This document shows positions 1 to 8,743 of a stretch of 64,000 bases of DNA, piece after piece. The stretch is from NCBI GenBank assembly GCA_030427885.1, contig JAUICM010000004.1:434001-498000 (forward strand), in the 5' to 3' direction. This stretch comes from Rhodothermia bacterium. GTDB lineage: Bacteria; Bacteroidota; Rhodothermia; Balneolales; Balneolaceae. The notes under the pieces are model-generated. The model ran no database searches. It worked only from the letters and a program-made list of their open reading frames with translations, and was not told where the DNA came from. The position numbers and the translations under genes were made by a program. How positions within the stretch are numbered: the first letter of the stretch is position 1; every line of letters begins with the position of its first letter.

Positions 1-459
1 GCTCCTTATGGCGTTGGTCGTGACATCCATGTGGGTGATACTATTATCGGGATCAAAGGTCGTGTGGGTTTTGAAGCTGCTGCACCATTGATTCTCATCA
101 AAGCACATCAATTACTTGAAAAGCATGTGCTAGGTAAATGGCAATTGTACTGGAAAGATCAGCTTGGGGAATGGTATGGAATGCTCATGCACGAGGGGCA
201 GTTTCTGGACCCAGTGATGCGTGACATTGAAGCTTTCCTCGATAACACCCAGAAAAATGTGACTGGTAAAGTTTTTGTTAAGCTGGCTCCGAAGCATTTC
301 GAGCTGGAAGGAATTGAGTCTGAATATGACCTGATGAAATCGAAGTTTGGACAGTATGGAGAGATGAATCAGGGCTGGAGCGGAGGTGATGTAAAAGGCT
401 TCACCAAGATACTTAGTAATGCAACACTCATTCAAAAATCGATACAGAAAGATGATTAA
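1..459 (+). CDS. argG: Argininosuccinate synthase, C-terminal part (5' end outside window)
   Basis: The reading frame is open from base 1, so this is the last 152 codons of a gene that begins upstream. ArgG joins citrulline and aspartate using ATP, the penultimate step of arginine synthesis, in the cytosol. The visible part begins APYGVGRDIHVGDT and continues GIKGRVGFEAAAPLILIKAH, which is characteristic of the C-terminal tetramerisation region of the ArgG family, and it ends at a TAA. Its last 8 bases overlap the start of argC (ATGATTAA), so the two are translationally coupled and this is an early gene of the arginine operon. Identity is family recognition; the N-terminal ATP-binding part cannot be inspected here. 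Confidence 0.93.
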   Translation, partial: APYGVGRDIHVGDTIIGIKGRVGFEAAAPLILIKAHQLLEKHVLGKWQLYWKDQLGEWYGMLMHEGQFLDPVMRDIEAFLDNTQKNVTGKVFVKLAPKHFELEGIESEYDLMKSKFGQYGEMNQGWSGGDVKGFTKILSNATLIQKSIQKDD

Positions 460-1417
460 AGCCGGGATCGTAGGTGGAGCAGGTTATACTGCCGGTGAAC
501 TGTTAAGGATACTGATCAGTCATCCGGAAGCAGAGATCATCTCTGTAATGAGCGGAAGTCATACAGGAGACCCGGTATTCAAAGCACACCCGGATCTGGA
601 AGGGGATACAGATCTTATTTTTTCTGATTCAATATCTGATGAATCTGATGTGGTTTTTTTGTGTTCCGGTCATGGTAAGTCGAAAGGAATTATTGATCAG
701 GGAATTATACCTGAGGGAGCAAAAATCATAGATCTGAGCGCAGACTTCAGGATCGAAGATGGGACTCATGATTTTGTATATGGATTACCTGAGCTGAATC
801 GAAACAGAATTAAGACTGCAAAAAACATAGCCAACCCTGGTTGCTTTGCAACCTGTATTCAGCTTTCACTGCTTCCTCTTGCAGATGCGGGACTATTGAA
901 TGAAGATGTGCATGTTTCGGCAATAACAGGGAGCACTGGTGCGGGGCAGAGTCCTTCAGATACCACTCATTTCAGCTGGAGAAGCAACAATGCATCGGTA
1001 TATAAGGCATTTACTCATCAGCATCTCGGTGAGATCAGGCAAAGTCTTACTCAGCTTCAATCAGGATTTGACAAAGGGATTCACTTTATTCCGATGAGAG
1101 GAGCTTTTACACGCGGCATCCTGGCGGCCTGTTATCTCAGGTCAGATATTTCTGAGAATGAGGCAAAAGCGATTTTCGAAGCTTATTACACTGACCATCC
1201 TTTTGTAGTTGTATCTGATTCTGAACCGGATGTGAAGAAAGTGGTGAATACCAACAAAGCTATGGTTTATATACAAAAAGAAGGCGATCAATTACTGATT
1301 CAGGGAGTGATTGATAATCTGACCAAAGGAGCATCAGGTCAGGCCGTACAAAATATGAATCTGATCTTTGGTCTGGATGAGAAAACCGGACTGAATCTAA
1401 AATCTGCGGGGTTTTGA
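452..1417 (+). CDS. argC: N-acetyl-gamma-glutamyl-phosphate reductase
   Basis: This enzyme reduces N-acylglutamyl phosphate to the semialdehyde with NADPH, the third step of arginine synthesis. The N-terminal nucleotide-binding loop GGAGYTAGELLR is at about residues 8-19, and the catalytic cysteine lies in NPGCFAT. The HQHLGEIRQ segment of the C-terminal domain is also present. At 321 residues it has the usual length of the short ArgC type. I chose the ATG at 452 over an upstream in-frame ATG at 419: residues start MIKAGIVGG, exactly at the Rossmann strand, and the earlier ATG would add an unconserved tail inside argG. The start overlaps the argG stop by 8 bases. Confidence 0.95.
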   Translation: MIKAGIVGGAGYTAGELLRILISHPEAEIISVMSGSHTGDPVFKAHPDLEGDTDLIFSDSISDESDVVFLCSGHGKSKGIIDQGIIPEGAKIIDLSADFRIEDGTHDFVYGLPELNRNRIKTAKNIANPGCFATCIQLSLLPLADAGLLNEDVHVSAITGSTGAGQSPSDTTHFSWRSNNASVYKAFTHQHLGEIRQSLTQLQSGFDKGIHFIPMRGAFTRGILAACYLRSDISENEAKAIFEAYYTDHPFVVVSDSEPDVKKVVNTNKAMVYIQKEGDQLLIQGVIDNLTKGASGQAVQNMNLIFGLDEKTGLNLKSAGF

Positions 1418-1418
1418 T

Positions 1419-2222
1419 ATGGGAGAGCATAAAAAAATAGCCATACTTGGAGGAGGTAATCTTGGAGAAGCACTCGCCAAAGGATTTGCAAGCTTCATTG
1501 ATCCATCTGATATCATTGTAACCAGAAGACACCTGAGCAGGTTAGAACACCTGAAAGAGAAAGGATTTGTCATCACTTCGGATAATCTTGAAGCGGTATC
1601 TAAATCCAGGTATATCTTTTTATGCGTTCAGCCTAAACAGGTTGCCGGACTTCTAAATGAAATTGGGTCAGTTCTTGATGTGGACAACCATGTGCTGGTT
1701 TCGACAATCACAGGAGTATCACTTGATGCGATAAACGAGTATGCTCATGGCGATTTTGCCATCATCAGAGCAATGCCTAATACTGCCGTGGCGATCTCAG
1801 AATCAATGACCTGTATTTGTGGAAATAAACTGGCCGAGTCTCATATTCCCAAAGTGGAAGAAATGTTCAGGGCCCTTGGGGAAACGCTTATTATTGAAGA
1901 AAGACTCATGAAGGCGGCAACTGTTCTGGCTGCCAGCGGGATCGCATTCTTTTTAAGATATATTCGTGCGGCAACTCAGGGTGGAATCGAGCTTGGTTTT
2001 GAAGCAGAAGAGGCTCAAAAGATCGCCATGCAGACAGCTCGCGGAGCGGCTTCTTTGTTAGTGGAAGGCAGTGCACATCCTGAAAGAGAAATTGATAAAG
2101 TAACAACCCCTCAAGGCTGTACAATCGCCGGGTTGAATGAAATGGAGCACCAGGGACTGAGTTCAGCACTGATCAAAGGTATCGTGGCTTCCTTCGAAAA
2201 AATTAACAGAATCACAGAATGA
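1419..2222 (+). CDS. proC: Pyrroline-5-carboxylate reductase
   Basis: This enzyme reduces pyrroline-5-carboxylate to proline with NAD(P)H. The N-terminal Rossmann motif ILGGGNLGEALAKGF is visible at about residues 9-23. A typical ProC central region (CVQPKQV, RAMPNTAVAI) and the C-terminal dimerisation helices with TTPQGCTIAGLNEME follow. At 267 residues it is normal length. It starts one base after the argC stop and its own stop overlaps argD (ATGA), so it is a true operon member. Arginine and proline pathways share glutamate semialdehyde chemistry, and the placement suggests co-regulation of both, or use in recycling arginine-derived ornithine to proline. The latter is inference. Confidence 0.94.
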   Translation: MGEHKKIAILGGGNLGEALAKGFASFIDPSDIIVTRRHLSRLEHLKEKGFVITSDNLEAVSKSRYIFLCVQPKQVAGLLNEIGSVLDVDNHVLVSTITGVSLDAINEYAHGDFAIIRAMPNTAVAISESMTCICGNKLAESHIPKVEEMFRALGETLIIEERLMKAATVLAASGIAFFLRYIRAATQGGIELGFEAEEAQKIAMQTARGAASLLVEGSAHPEREIDKVTTPQGCTIAGLNEMEHQGLSSALIKGIVASFEKINRITE

Positions 2223-3346
2223 AATTATTTGACGTATATCCATTATTGGATGTTGAACCGGTAGAGGCAGATGGTTGCCTGGTATTTGATCGCCAGGGAA
2301 CACGATACCTCGATTTTTATGGTGGACATGCCGTGATTTCCATCGGACACGGGCATCCGCATTATGTGGAACGCATAACCGATCAGTTAGGAAAACTGGC
2401 CTTTTATTCGAACTCAGTACCAATCAGTATTCAGAAAGACCTGGCCCATAAACTGGGTGAATTATCAGGTTACTACAACTGGAACCTGTTTTTGGTTAAT
2501 TCAGGAGCGGAGGCTAACGAAAACGCTATGAAGTTGGCTTCAGCATACAATGGAAGAAAGAAAGTACTGACATTCAATAAGGCTTTTCATGGAAGAACAT
2601 CATTGGCGGTTGCCGCTACGGACAATCCGAGTATTGTATTTCCGGTAAATGAAGGGGCTGAGATCGTACGCTTTGCACTGGAAGATTTTGACGGGGTTGA
2701 AGCTGAGATCAAAAAAGGAGATATGTGCTGCGTTATGATCGAGGGGATGCAGGGAGTAGGAGGGATAATAGAACCTACAGAAGCATTTCTGAAGCATTTA
2801 AGAAGATTGTGTGATGAAACTGATACGGTTCTTATTCTGGATGAAGTTCAGTCAGGTTTTGGGCGAACGGGAAGATTCTTTGCACATCAGCATTCATTCG
2901 TTCAGCCCGATATCATTTCTATGGCTAAAGGAATGGGAAATGGATTTCCGGTAGGGGGAATTCTGATCCATCCAAAGTTTGAAGCTAAGCACGGATTACT
3001 GGGCACTACCTTTGGAGGAAACCATCTGGCATGTGCGGCAGCTTTAGCTGTTTTGGAAGTGATGGAGAATGAGAAACTCATCAAAAATGCCCGAAAAGTC
3101 GGCAATTATCTGATTTCAGAACTGAAGGAAGTAACGGAGGTGAAAGAGATCAGAGGAAAAGGTTTGATGATCGGGATAGAACTCGGGTTTCCGGTGGCCG
3201 ACATCAGAAGTAAATTACTCTACGACAAGCATATTTTTACCGGCTCGTCATCGAATAAAAATACGATCAGATTATTACCGCCTTTGAACATCACAAAAAA
3301 GGAAGTAGATGAGTTCATTCAGGCGTTAAAGGAGGTTTTGCAGTGA
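2219..3346 (+). CDS. argD: Acetylornithine / succinylornithine aminotransferase
   Basis: This is a PLP-dependent class III aminotransferase that makes N-acylornithine from N-acylglutamate semialdehyde, 375 residues. The family signatures are NSGAEANENAMKLA, FNKAFHGRTSLA, LILDEVQSGFGRTG and the PLP-lysine segment SMAKGMGNGFPVGG; TTFGGNHLACAAA follows. It starts within the proC stop by a 4-base ATGA overlap and its own end overlaps the next gene by GTGA, consistent with stop-restart translation through the operon. ArgD enzymes often also serve lysine synthesis as succinyl-diaminopimelate aminotransferase; nothing here decides that. Whether the acyl group is acetyl or succinyl depends on the neighbouring carbamoyltransferase. 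Confidence 0.94.
   Translation: MKLFDVYPLLDVEPVEADGCLVFDRQGTRYLDFYGGHAVISIGHGHPHYVERITDQLGKLAFYSNSVPISIQKDLAHKLGELSGYYNWNLFLVNSGAEANENAMKLASAYNGRKKVLTFNKAFHGRTSLAVAATDNPSIVFPVNEGAEIVRFALEDFDGVEAEIKKGDMCCVMIEGMQGVGGIIEPTEAFLKHLRRLCDETDTVLILDEVQSGFGRTGRFFAHQHSFVQPDIISMAKGMGNGFPVGGILIHPKFEAKHGLLGTTFGGNHLACAAALAVLEVMENEKLIKNARKVGNYLISELKEVTEVKEIRGKGLMIGIELGFPVADIRSKLLYDKHIFTGSSSNKNTIRLLPPLNITKKEVDEFIQALKEVLQ
3328..3335 (+). promoter_or_regulatory. Strong Shine-Dalgarno site for the GTG-started carbamoyltransferase
   Basis: AAAGGAGG lies 7 bases upstream of the GTG at 3343, inside the argD coding region. Most starts in this window have no recognisable Shine-Dalgarno sequence, so this near-perfect one stands out. 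It probably compensates for the GTG start overlapping the argD stop, and it supports that start choice. Confidence 0.7.
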
Positions 3347-4290
3347 GACAGTTTCTGAGTGTTAAAGATGTGGAAGATCTTCCGGCGCTGTTAGAGGAAG
3401 CAAAACAGGTAAAGAAAACCCCGTTTGCCTGGAAACATCTTGGGGAAAACAAATCGATCTGCCTGTTATTCCTGAACCCTAGTTTGAGGACCCGACTGAG
3501 TTCCCAGAGAGCAGCAGCAAATCTGGGTCTGGAAGTGGTGGTTCTGGATGTTAATGCGGGAAGCTGGAAACTGGAGTTTGGCAACGGAACGGTAATGAAT
3601 GGCGACACCGCTGAACACGTAAAAGAAGCTGCGGCAGTGATCGGGGCCTATTTCGACCTGATAGCGATCCGCGCTTTTGCAGAACTCAAAGACAAGGATG
3701 AAGATTATTCCGAAAAAGTACTGAGTGCCTTTGTAAAGTATTGTGGGGTTCCGGTAGTAAGTCTTGAATCTGCTACAGGGCATCCTCTGCAGTCGTTTGC
3801 AGATCTGATCACGATCGAAGAACACAAAACAACAGCCAGACCAAAAGTTGTGTTGACATGGGCACCGCATCCTAGAGCACTTCCACACGCAGTACCTAAT
3901 TCTTTTGTGGAATGGATGCAGGTTGCTGATGTAGATCTGGTGGTAACACATCCGGAGGGATATGAATTATCATCGGATATTATGAATGATTTGAAACCGG
4001 AGTATGACCAGAAAAAAGCCTTTAAAGGCGCCGATTTCGTGTACGCCAAGAACTGGAGCAGCTTTAATGAATATGGAAAGATCCTGTCAACGGATCCTAA
4101 CTGGATTGTAACCAAAGAGAAAATGGCCCTTACAAACGGAGGGAAATTCCTCCACTGCCTTCCGGTTCGCCGAAATGTGATAGTAGAGGACGCTGTGCTT
4201 GATAGTGATCAAAGTCTGGTAATTGAAGAAGCAGCTAACAGGATCGTTTCCATGCAAACTATCTTAAAAAGAATGTTGGAAGGTATTTAA
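3343..4290 (+). CDS. argF': N-acylornithine carbamoyltransferase (N-succinyl/N-acetylornithine type)
   Basis: This enzyme transfers a carbamoyl group to N-acylated ornithine, in place of the usual ornithine carbamoyltransferase. The carbamoyl-phosphate loop is SLRTRLSSQRAAANLG (STRT-type, about residues 47-62), and the carbamoyl-binding and C-terminal signatures HPLQSFADLITIEEHKTTAR and HCLPVRRN are present. Overall it resembles the Bacteroides fragilis N-succinylornithine transcarbamylase as I remember it. The position known to select acetyl versus succinyl, residue 90, is Ala here (NGDTAEH), neither the Pro of the succinyl enzyme nor the Glu of the acetyl enzyme. The substrate is therefore open. 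It has a GTG start, overlaps argD by 4 bases, and argB follows after one base. Confidence 0.9.
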   Translation: MRQFLSVKDVEDLPALLEEAKQVKKTPFAWKHLGENKSICLLFLNPSLRTRLSSQRAAANLGLEVVVLDVNAGSWKLEFGNGTVMNGDTAEHVKEAAAVIGAYFDLIAIRAFAELKDKDEDYSEKVLSAFVKYCGVPVVSLESATGHPLQSFADLITIEEHKTTARPKVVLTWAPHPRALPHAVPNSFVEWMQVADVDLVVTHPEGYELSSDIMNDLKPEYDQKKAFKGADFVYAKNWSSFNEYGKILSTDPNWIVTKEKMALTNGGKFLHCLPVRRNVIVEDAVLDSDQSLVIEEAANRIVSMQTILKRMLEGI

Positions 4291-4291
4291 A

Positions 4292-5053
4292 ATGAACCAG
4301 GTAAAAGTTGTTAAGATTGGAGGAAAGGTCGCGGAAGAGGATGATGATCTGGATGACTTCCTTACAGAATTTGTGAAAATGAAAGGCCATAAGGTGCTGG
4401 TTCATGGTGGTGGAGTAATAGCCAATAAACTGGCCGAAAAACTGGGTATAAAGCCAAAGATGATCGATGGCCGTCGGGTTACAGATCGTGGTACTCTTGA
4501 TATTGTAACTATGGTGTATGCTGGTCTGGTAAATAAAAAGATCGTTGCCAAACTCCAGGCTTTGGGGCAAAATGCAGTGGGACTAACCGGGGCTGATCTG
4601 AATATCATTCAGGCTACTAAAAGGAATCCAGTACCCATCGATTTTGGCTGGGTTGGAGACATCAGTTCTGTAAAAGTAAACTGGCTTAAGGCTTTTTTAG
4701 AGCAAGGGATCGTACCGGTTATCGTTCCGCTCACTCATGATGGCAAGGGAAATATGCTTAACACCAATGCCGATTCAATCGCATCGTATGTGGCTCAGAA
4801 ACTAGCCGATAAAATTGAAACGGAACTCATTATGTGTTTTGACCAGCCCGGGGTTATGGAGAATGGTACGGTGATCAAGCACCTGGATTTTGAATCCTAT
4901 CAGGGTCTGAAAAAAAACAAAATTATTACCGATGGAATGATTCCAAAGCTTCAGCTTGGATTTAAAGCATTAGAAGAGAATGTGGCCAAAGTCACGATAA
5001 AGAATTTTAATTCACTTAACGACGATACAAAAGGAACAACCCTTCAGTTATGA
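4292..5053 (+). CDS. argB: Acetylglutamate (N-acylglutamate) kinase
   Basis: This is an amino-acid kinase family enzyme that phosphorylates N-acylglutamate, the second arginine step. The N-terminal VVKIGGKVAEE phosphate loop, the glycine loop LVHGGGVIANKLA with GRRVTDRGTLD, and the C-terminal ATP-binding segment ITDGMIPKLQLG are present. At 253 residues it is slightly shorter than E. coli ArgB and lacks the N-terminal helix of arginine-sensitive hexameric kinases, so feedback inhibition by arginine may be weak or absent (inference). It starts one base after the carbamoyltransferase stop, and its stop overlaps the next gene by ATGA. Confidence 0.93.
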   Translation: MNQVKVVKIGGKVAEEDDDLDDFLTEFVKMKGHKVLVHGGGVIANKLAEKLGIKPKMIDGRRVTDRGTLDIVTMVYAGLVNKKIVAKLQALGQNAVGLTGADLNIIQATKRNPVPIDFGWVGDISSVKVNWLKAFLEQGIVPVIVPLTHDGKGNMLNTNADSIASYVAQKLADKIETELIMCFDQPGVMENGTVIKHLDFESYQGLKKNKIITDGMIPKLQLGFKALEENVAKVTIKNFNSLNDDTKGTTLQL

Positions 5054-6138
5054 TCAATTATGACCAAATATCGGATGAAGCGGTCGCATTGCTGAAGAAG
5101 ATGATCGCTATAAGATCTTACAGTGGGGAAGAGCATGAAGTGGCGGAACTTCTTGTTGAATATTTAAAAGGCAAAGGGTTTGAACCACAGCGAAAGCTTA
5201 ACAATGTTTGGGCATGGTCTGGAAATGTTGACCGTTCAAAACCAACCGTTTTACTTAATTCACATATCGATACCGTCCAGGCCACCTCGAAATGGAGCTA
5301 TGACCCATTTACTCCGACCATTGTTGACGGCAAGCTCATAGGCTTGGGCAGTAACGATGCAGGTGGTCCCTTAGTGAGTCTGCTTCATGTATTTGCTGAA
5401 CTTTCAAAACACGAACAAAAGTACAACCTCGTATTTTTGGCCTCAGCCGAAGAAGAGGCATCAGGAAAACAGGGAGTTCCGATCGTACTTCCGGAACTTG
5501 GGAATATCGATATGGCAGTAGTTGGGGAACCTACTTCCATGGATATGGCCATTGCAGAAAGAGGATTGGTAGTGCTCGATTGCGTAGCACACGGAAGAAG
5601 TGGTCACGCAGCTCGTGGTGAAGGAGAAAATGCCCTGTACAAAGCAATAAAAGATATTGAATGGTTTAAGAACTACGAATTCGAGAAAGTATCTGAGGTA
5701 CTTGGTTCTATAAATATGACAGTAACTCAGATCAGTGCGGGAACACAACATAATGTGGTACCTGATGAATGCAGGTTTGTGGTAGATGTACGTCCGAATG
5801 AACATTACAGTAATGAAGAAGTGGTTGAGATCATAAAAGCGCATGTGAGTTGTGAAGTTAACCCACGATCTCTGAACCTGAATGCTTCCGGAATCGCGTT
5901 AGATCACCCGGCTGTGAAGAAGGGAGAAGACATGGGGATAAGAACCTATGGCTCTAAAACCATGTCAGATCAAGTACATATGCCTTTCCAATGTATTAAA
6001 ATGGGACCAGGAGATACCAGGCGTTCGCATACTGCTGATGAATTCATTTATTTGACTGAGATCAGGCAGGGAATTGAGATCTATTTGAATTTATTGAATG
6101 GACTTGATATTAAGCCCCCCAAAGGAGAGACTTCTTAA
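5050..6138 (+). CDS. argE: M20 family N-acylornithine/N-acylcitrulline deacylase
   Basis: This is a zinc-dependent M20 peptidase-family deacylase, 362 residues. In a pathway with an N-acylornithine carbamoyltransferase its expected substrate is N-acylcitrulline, giving citrulline for ArgG. The metal-binding and catalytic motifs are in the expected order: NSHIDTV (His, then catalytic Asp), GLGSNDAGG (bridging Asp), SAEEEASG (catalytic Glu and ligand), VGEPTS, and the C-terminal RSHTADEFI (His ligand). The start ATG overlaps the argB stop by ATGA. It is closer to the ArgE/DapE/LysK group than to aminoacylases, and the order argB-argE-argH supports the arginine role. The acyl preference cannot be read from sequence alone. 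Confidence 0.88.
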   Translation: MINYDQISDEAVALLKKMIAIRSYSGEEHEVAELLVEYLKGKGFEPQRKLNNVWAWSGNVDRSKPTVLLNSHIDTVQATSKWSYDPFTPTIVDGKLIGLGSNDAGGPLVSLLHVFAELSKHEQKYNLVFLASAEEEASGKQGVPIVLPELGNIDMAVVGEPTSMDMAIAERGLVVLDCVAHGRSGHAARGEGENALYKAIKDIEWFKNYEFEKVSEVLGSINMTVTQISAGTQHNVVPDECRFVVDVRPNEHYSNEEVVEIIKAHVSCEVNPRSLNLNASGIALDHPAVKKGEDMGIRTYGSKTMSDQVHMPFQCIKMGPGDTRRSHTADEFIYLTEIRQGIEIYLNLLNGLDIKPPKGETS

Positions 6139-6157
6139 AAACGTAACATATAAGATA

Positions 6158-7459
6158 ATGGCTAAAAAACTTTGGGAAAAAGGAATTGAAACCGATGCTT
6201 TTATAGAAGCATTTACAGTGGGAAAGGACAGAGAACTGGACCTGGAGTTGGCAAAGTTTGATGTACAGGGGACGATAGCCCATATTACCATGCTTGAATC
6301 GGTGGGCTTGCTCAAAAAGGATGAGTTGGAGGTTCTTACAAAAGAGTTGAATCGTATTTTGGAAGAGGTTATTGAGCCCGGAAAGTTCAAAATAGAAGAA
6401 GGAGTTGAGGATGTTCATTCGCAGATTGAGCTGATGTTAACGTCGAAATTGGGCGATGTTGGCAAGAAAGTACACTCCGGAAGATCCAGAAATGATCAGG
6501 TTTTAGTGGATCTCAAACTTTTTTTGCGAGAAAAGGCAAAAGAAATTGCTTCTTTGGTAAAAAAATTGTTTGATGTATTAGTCACACAAAGTGAGTACAA
6601 CCGGTCAATTTTGTTGCCCGGTTACACCCATACTCAGGCCGCAATGCCATCCAGTTTTGGACTATGGTTTGGTGCGTTTGCTGAAAGCTTGGTAGATGAC
6701 CTCGTACTGTTGAAAGCCGTGCATACCATTGTTAATCAAAATCCTTTGGGGTCAGCGGCTGGGTATGGTTCTTCTTTTCCTTTAGATCGTACACTCACTA
6801 CGTCTCTCCTGGAGTTCGAAAATTTGAATACCAATGTGGTATATGCCCAAATGGGAAGGGGTAAAGCCGAACAGAGTTTTGCGTTCGCAATTGCGGGAAT
6901 TGCCGGCACATTAAATAAGCTTGCATCAGATGTGTGCCTTTATAACAGCCAGAATTTTGCTTTTATAAAGCTGCCGGATGATCTCACCACCGGTTCAAGC
7001 ATCATGCCACATAAAAAGAATCCGGATGTATTCGAGCTGATCCGAGCGAAAACAAATCTATTGAAGGCACTGCCGAATACAATCTCAACGGCCACTGCAA
7101 ATCTTACCTCCGGTTACCATCGTGATTTCCAGATATTAAAGGAAGTACTTTTCCCGGCTATTAAAGAGCTCAAAGATTGTTTATTCATTACCGAATATGC
7201 TATCGGTAAAATGAAAGTAAATGAACACATTCTGGATGATCCCAAATACAAACTCATATACAGTGTGGAAGTAGTGAATGAGTTAGTACTTCAGGGTGTA
7301 CCTTTCAGAGAAGCCTATGTTCAGGTGGCGAAACAGATTGAGGACGGAACTTTCGAGCCCCCCAAAGATATCAAACACACCCACGAAGGAAGTATTGGCA
7401 ATCTGGGAAATGAGGAGATCAAAAAGAGAATGGAAGCCGTGTTTAAGGGCTTAAGCTAA
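6158..7459 (+). CDS. argH: Argininosuccinate lyase
   Basis: This enzyme cleaves argininosuccinate to arginine and fumarate, the last step of the pathway. The fumarase/aspartase signature GSSIMPHKKNPD is present, together with VHSGRSRNDQV and PGYTHTQAAMPSSFG, all typical of ArgH. It has 433 residues and the start is ATG 6158 (MAKKLWEKGIE). An upstream in-frame ATG at 6098 lies inside argE and would add a non-conserved tail. It sits 19 bases after argE and closes the arginine operon; bioY follows 16 bases later and may be read through. Confidence 0.95.
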   Translation: MAKKLWEKGIETDAFIEAFTVGKDRELDLELAKFDVQGTIAHITMLESVGLLKKDELEVLTKELNRILEEVIEPGKFKIEEGVEDVHSQIELMLTSKLGDVGKKVHSGRSRNDQVLVDLKLFLREKAKEIASLVKKLFDVLVTQSEYNRSILLPGYTHTQAAMPSSFGLWFGAFAESLVDDLVLLKAVHTIVNQNPLGSAAGYGSSFPLDRTLTTSLLEFENLNTNVVYAQMGRGKAEQSFAFAIAGIAGTLNKLASDVCLYNSQNFAFIKLPDDLTTGSSIMPHKKNPDVFELIRAKTNLLKALPNTISTATANLTSGYHRDFQILKEVLFPAIKELKDCLFITEYAIGKMKVNEHILDDPKYKLIYSVEVVNELVLQGVPFREAYVQVAKQIEDGTFEPPKDIKHTHEGSIGNLGNEEIKKRMEAVFKGLS

Positions 7460-7475
7460 CCGGGTTGGCAGCAGC

Positions 7476-8042
7476 ATGAGCAGAATTTCACAAGAGTCCA
7501 CTGCCTCAAGCGTAAAACAAGACACAGAAATTAGCTTAAAAGTAAAACTTTTGGTCGTTGTGTTTGCAATCTCATTGGCACCGTTTTCTCTGGATATTGG
7601 AATCATTCCAGTTACTCTTCAAACCCTGATGTTATTTACCACGGCAGTAATATTGTCTCCAATTGAAGCATTGTCATTTGGATTTATATATCTGCTACTG
7701 GGTGCACTGGGATTTCCGGTTTTTGCTGAATTCTCATCAGGATTTGAAAAGCTTATCGGTCCCACAGCGGGATTTTTATGGGCTTTTCCGATCATATGTT
7801 TATTCATAAGCTGGGATGTCAGAAAGCGGACATCAAGCTTTTTGAGATTGATAAGTAGTTTTCTCAAGGCTCATGTACTTTTGCTTATACCGGGATTCGG
7901 GATTCTGTTTCTGGCTCTTCCGGAAGCTGATCTGCTGAATATACTTATCAGTTTATTACCGGGATTAGTGATAAAATCTATTCTTGGACCCGTTTTGGTT
8001 ATAGGGATAAAGCGTTTGTTCACAAGTAAATATTTCAGATGA
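7476..8042 (+). CDS. bioY: BioY family biotin transporter S component
   Basis: This is an integral membrane protein of 188 residues with about five or six hydrophobic segments. The BioY signature region VTLQTLMLFTTAVILSP, with GALGFPVFAEFSSG and GPTAGFLWAFP after it, is clear. BioY binds biotin and can work alone or with an energy-coupling factor (ECF) ATPase module; no ECF A or T gene is present in this window. It begins 16 bases after argH, so it may be co-transcribed with the arginine operon. The link to arginine is probably incidental, although biotin carboxylases supply bicarbonate-linked metabolism. No biotin repressor site was recognised upstream. Confidence 0.88.
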   Translation: MSRISQESTASSVKQDTEISLKVKLLVVVFAISLAPFSLDIGIIPVTLQTLMLFTTAVILSPIEALSFGFIYLLLGALGFPVFAEFSSGFEKLIGPTAGFLWAFPIICLFISWDVRKRTSSFLRLISSFLKAHVLLLIPGFGILFLALPEADLLNILISLLPGLVIKSILGPVLVIGIKRLFTSKYFR

Positions 8043-8124
8043 ACTAATTTTTTTCGAAATGTTCTGCTAATTGCGCAAATTGAAGCATAGTTGGTCGCCT
8101 ATTCAACCAAAAATCTACGCTATT

Positions 8125-8628
8125 ATGAAGAAATCAAACGTACTGGCTTTGAGCCTGGCCATCATTGGCCTATCTCTGTTCGCAATTGCCATGGATAATC
8201 AGACTGAAGAACCTAAAAAGAATTACGAGTATCTGGCTCAGGAGCTGGAGAATGCAAAGTCTTACACTATTGAAGTAATAGAAGGCATGCCTGAAGAAGA
8301 TTTTACTTTTAAACCCGGTACTGAGATGAGAACTTTTGGTGCCCAGGCTTTCCATATTGCTTACAGCCTTGAATGGTTTACAGCACAAATGAAGGGCAGC
8401 CCCATACAATGGGCTCCCGGTGACGAGGATCGAATGAGTAAAGACGAACTCATAGAATATGCAACCAAACAGTTGGATGAGTTTATTGAACTGGTTAAAA
8501 ACACGGAAGAAAATGGTGCGTTTACCGCTCGTATTATCTCAACCTTAAGACATAACTCACACCATCGGGGACAAATGGTAGCCTATTACAGGGCAAATGA
8601 TAATATGACTCCTCCTTCCTATAAATAG
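8125..8628 (+). CDS. Exported DinB-like four-helix protein
   Basis: This protein has 167 residues. Residues 1-22 form a hydrophobic N-terminal signal or anchor (MKKSNVLALSLAIIGLSLF), and the remainder resembles the DinB/YfiT metal-binding four-helix bundle. AFHIAYSLEWF supplies a likely first metal His and LRHNSHHRGQM the C-terminal His pair. Start ATG 8125 is chosen because it gives a clean signal sequence; an in-frame TTG at 8071 only adds a basic tail. DinB superfamily members include thiol transferases and uncharacterised enzymes; the substrate is unknown. An exported form implies a periplasmic role. Confidence 0.75.
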   Translation: MKKSNVLALSLAIIGLSLFAIAMDNQTEEPKKNYEYLAQELENAKSYTIEVIEGMPEEDFTFKPGTEMRTFGAQAFHIAYSLEWFTAQMKGSPIQWAPGDEDRMSKDELIEYATKQLDEFIELVKNTEENGAFTARIISTLRHNSHHRGQMVAYYRANDNMTPPSYK

Positions 8629-8713
8629 ATCAGCTCTGCTGATCAAATTCCAAGCAGCAAACTCCAAGTACCAAAAAAATCACTAAATCAGAATATTAAA
8701 ACCTAGTGATTTT
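8628..8713. repeat. Inverted repeats downstream of the DinB-like gene
   Basis: GATCAGC-TCT-GCTGATC (8628-8644) forms a perfect 7-bp hairpin that overlaps the last base of the stop codon. AAAATCACTA (8676-8685) pairs with TAGTGATTTT (8704-8713) across an 18-base loop. Neither is followed by a T-run, so they are not canonical terminators. They could protect the mRNA 3' end. Confidence 0.4.
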
Positions 8714-8743
8714 GGGTTTGCTCGAAATTTAGACCCTTGATAT

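Noticed and set aside
3466-3951. 161-codon open frame on the minus strand
   Set aside because: It lies wholly inside the carbamoyltransferase gene on the other strand and has no recognisable domain; a shadow of biased codon use.
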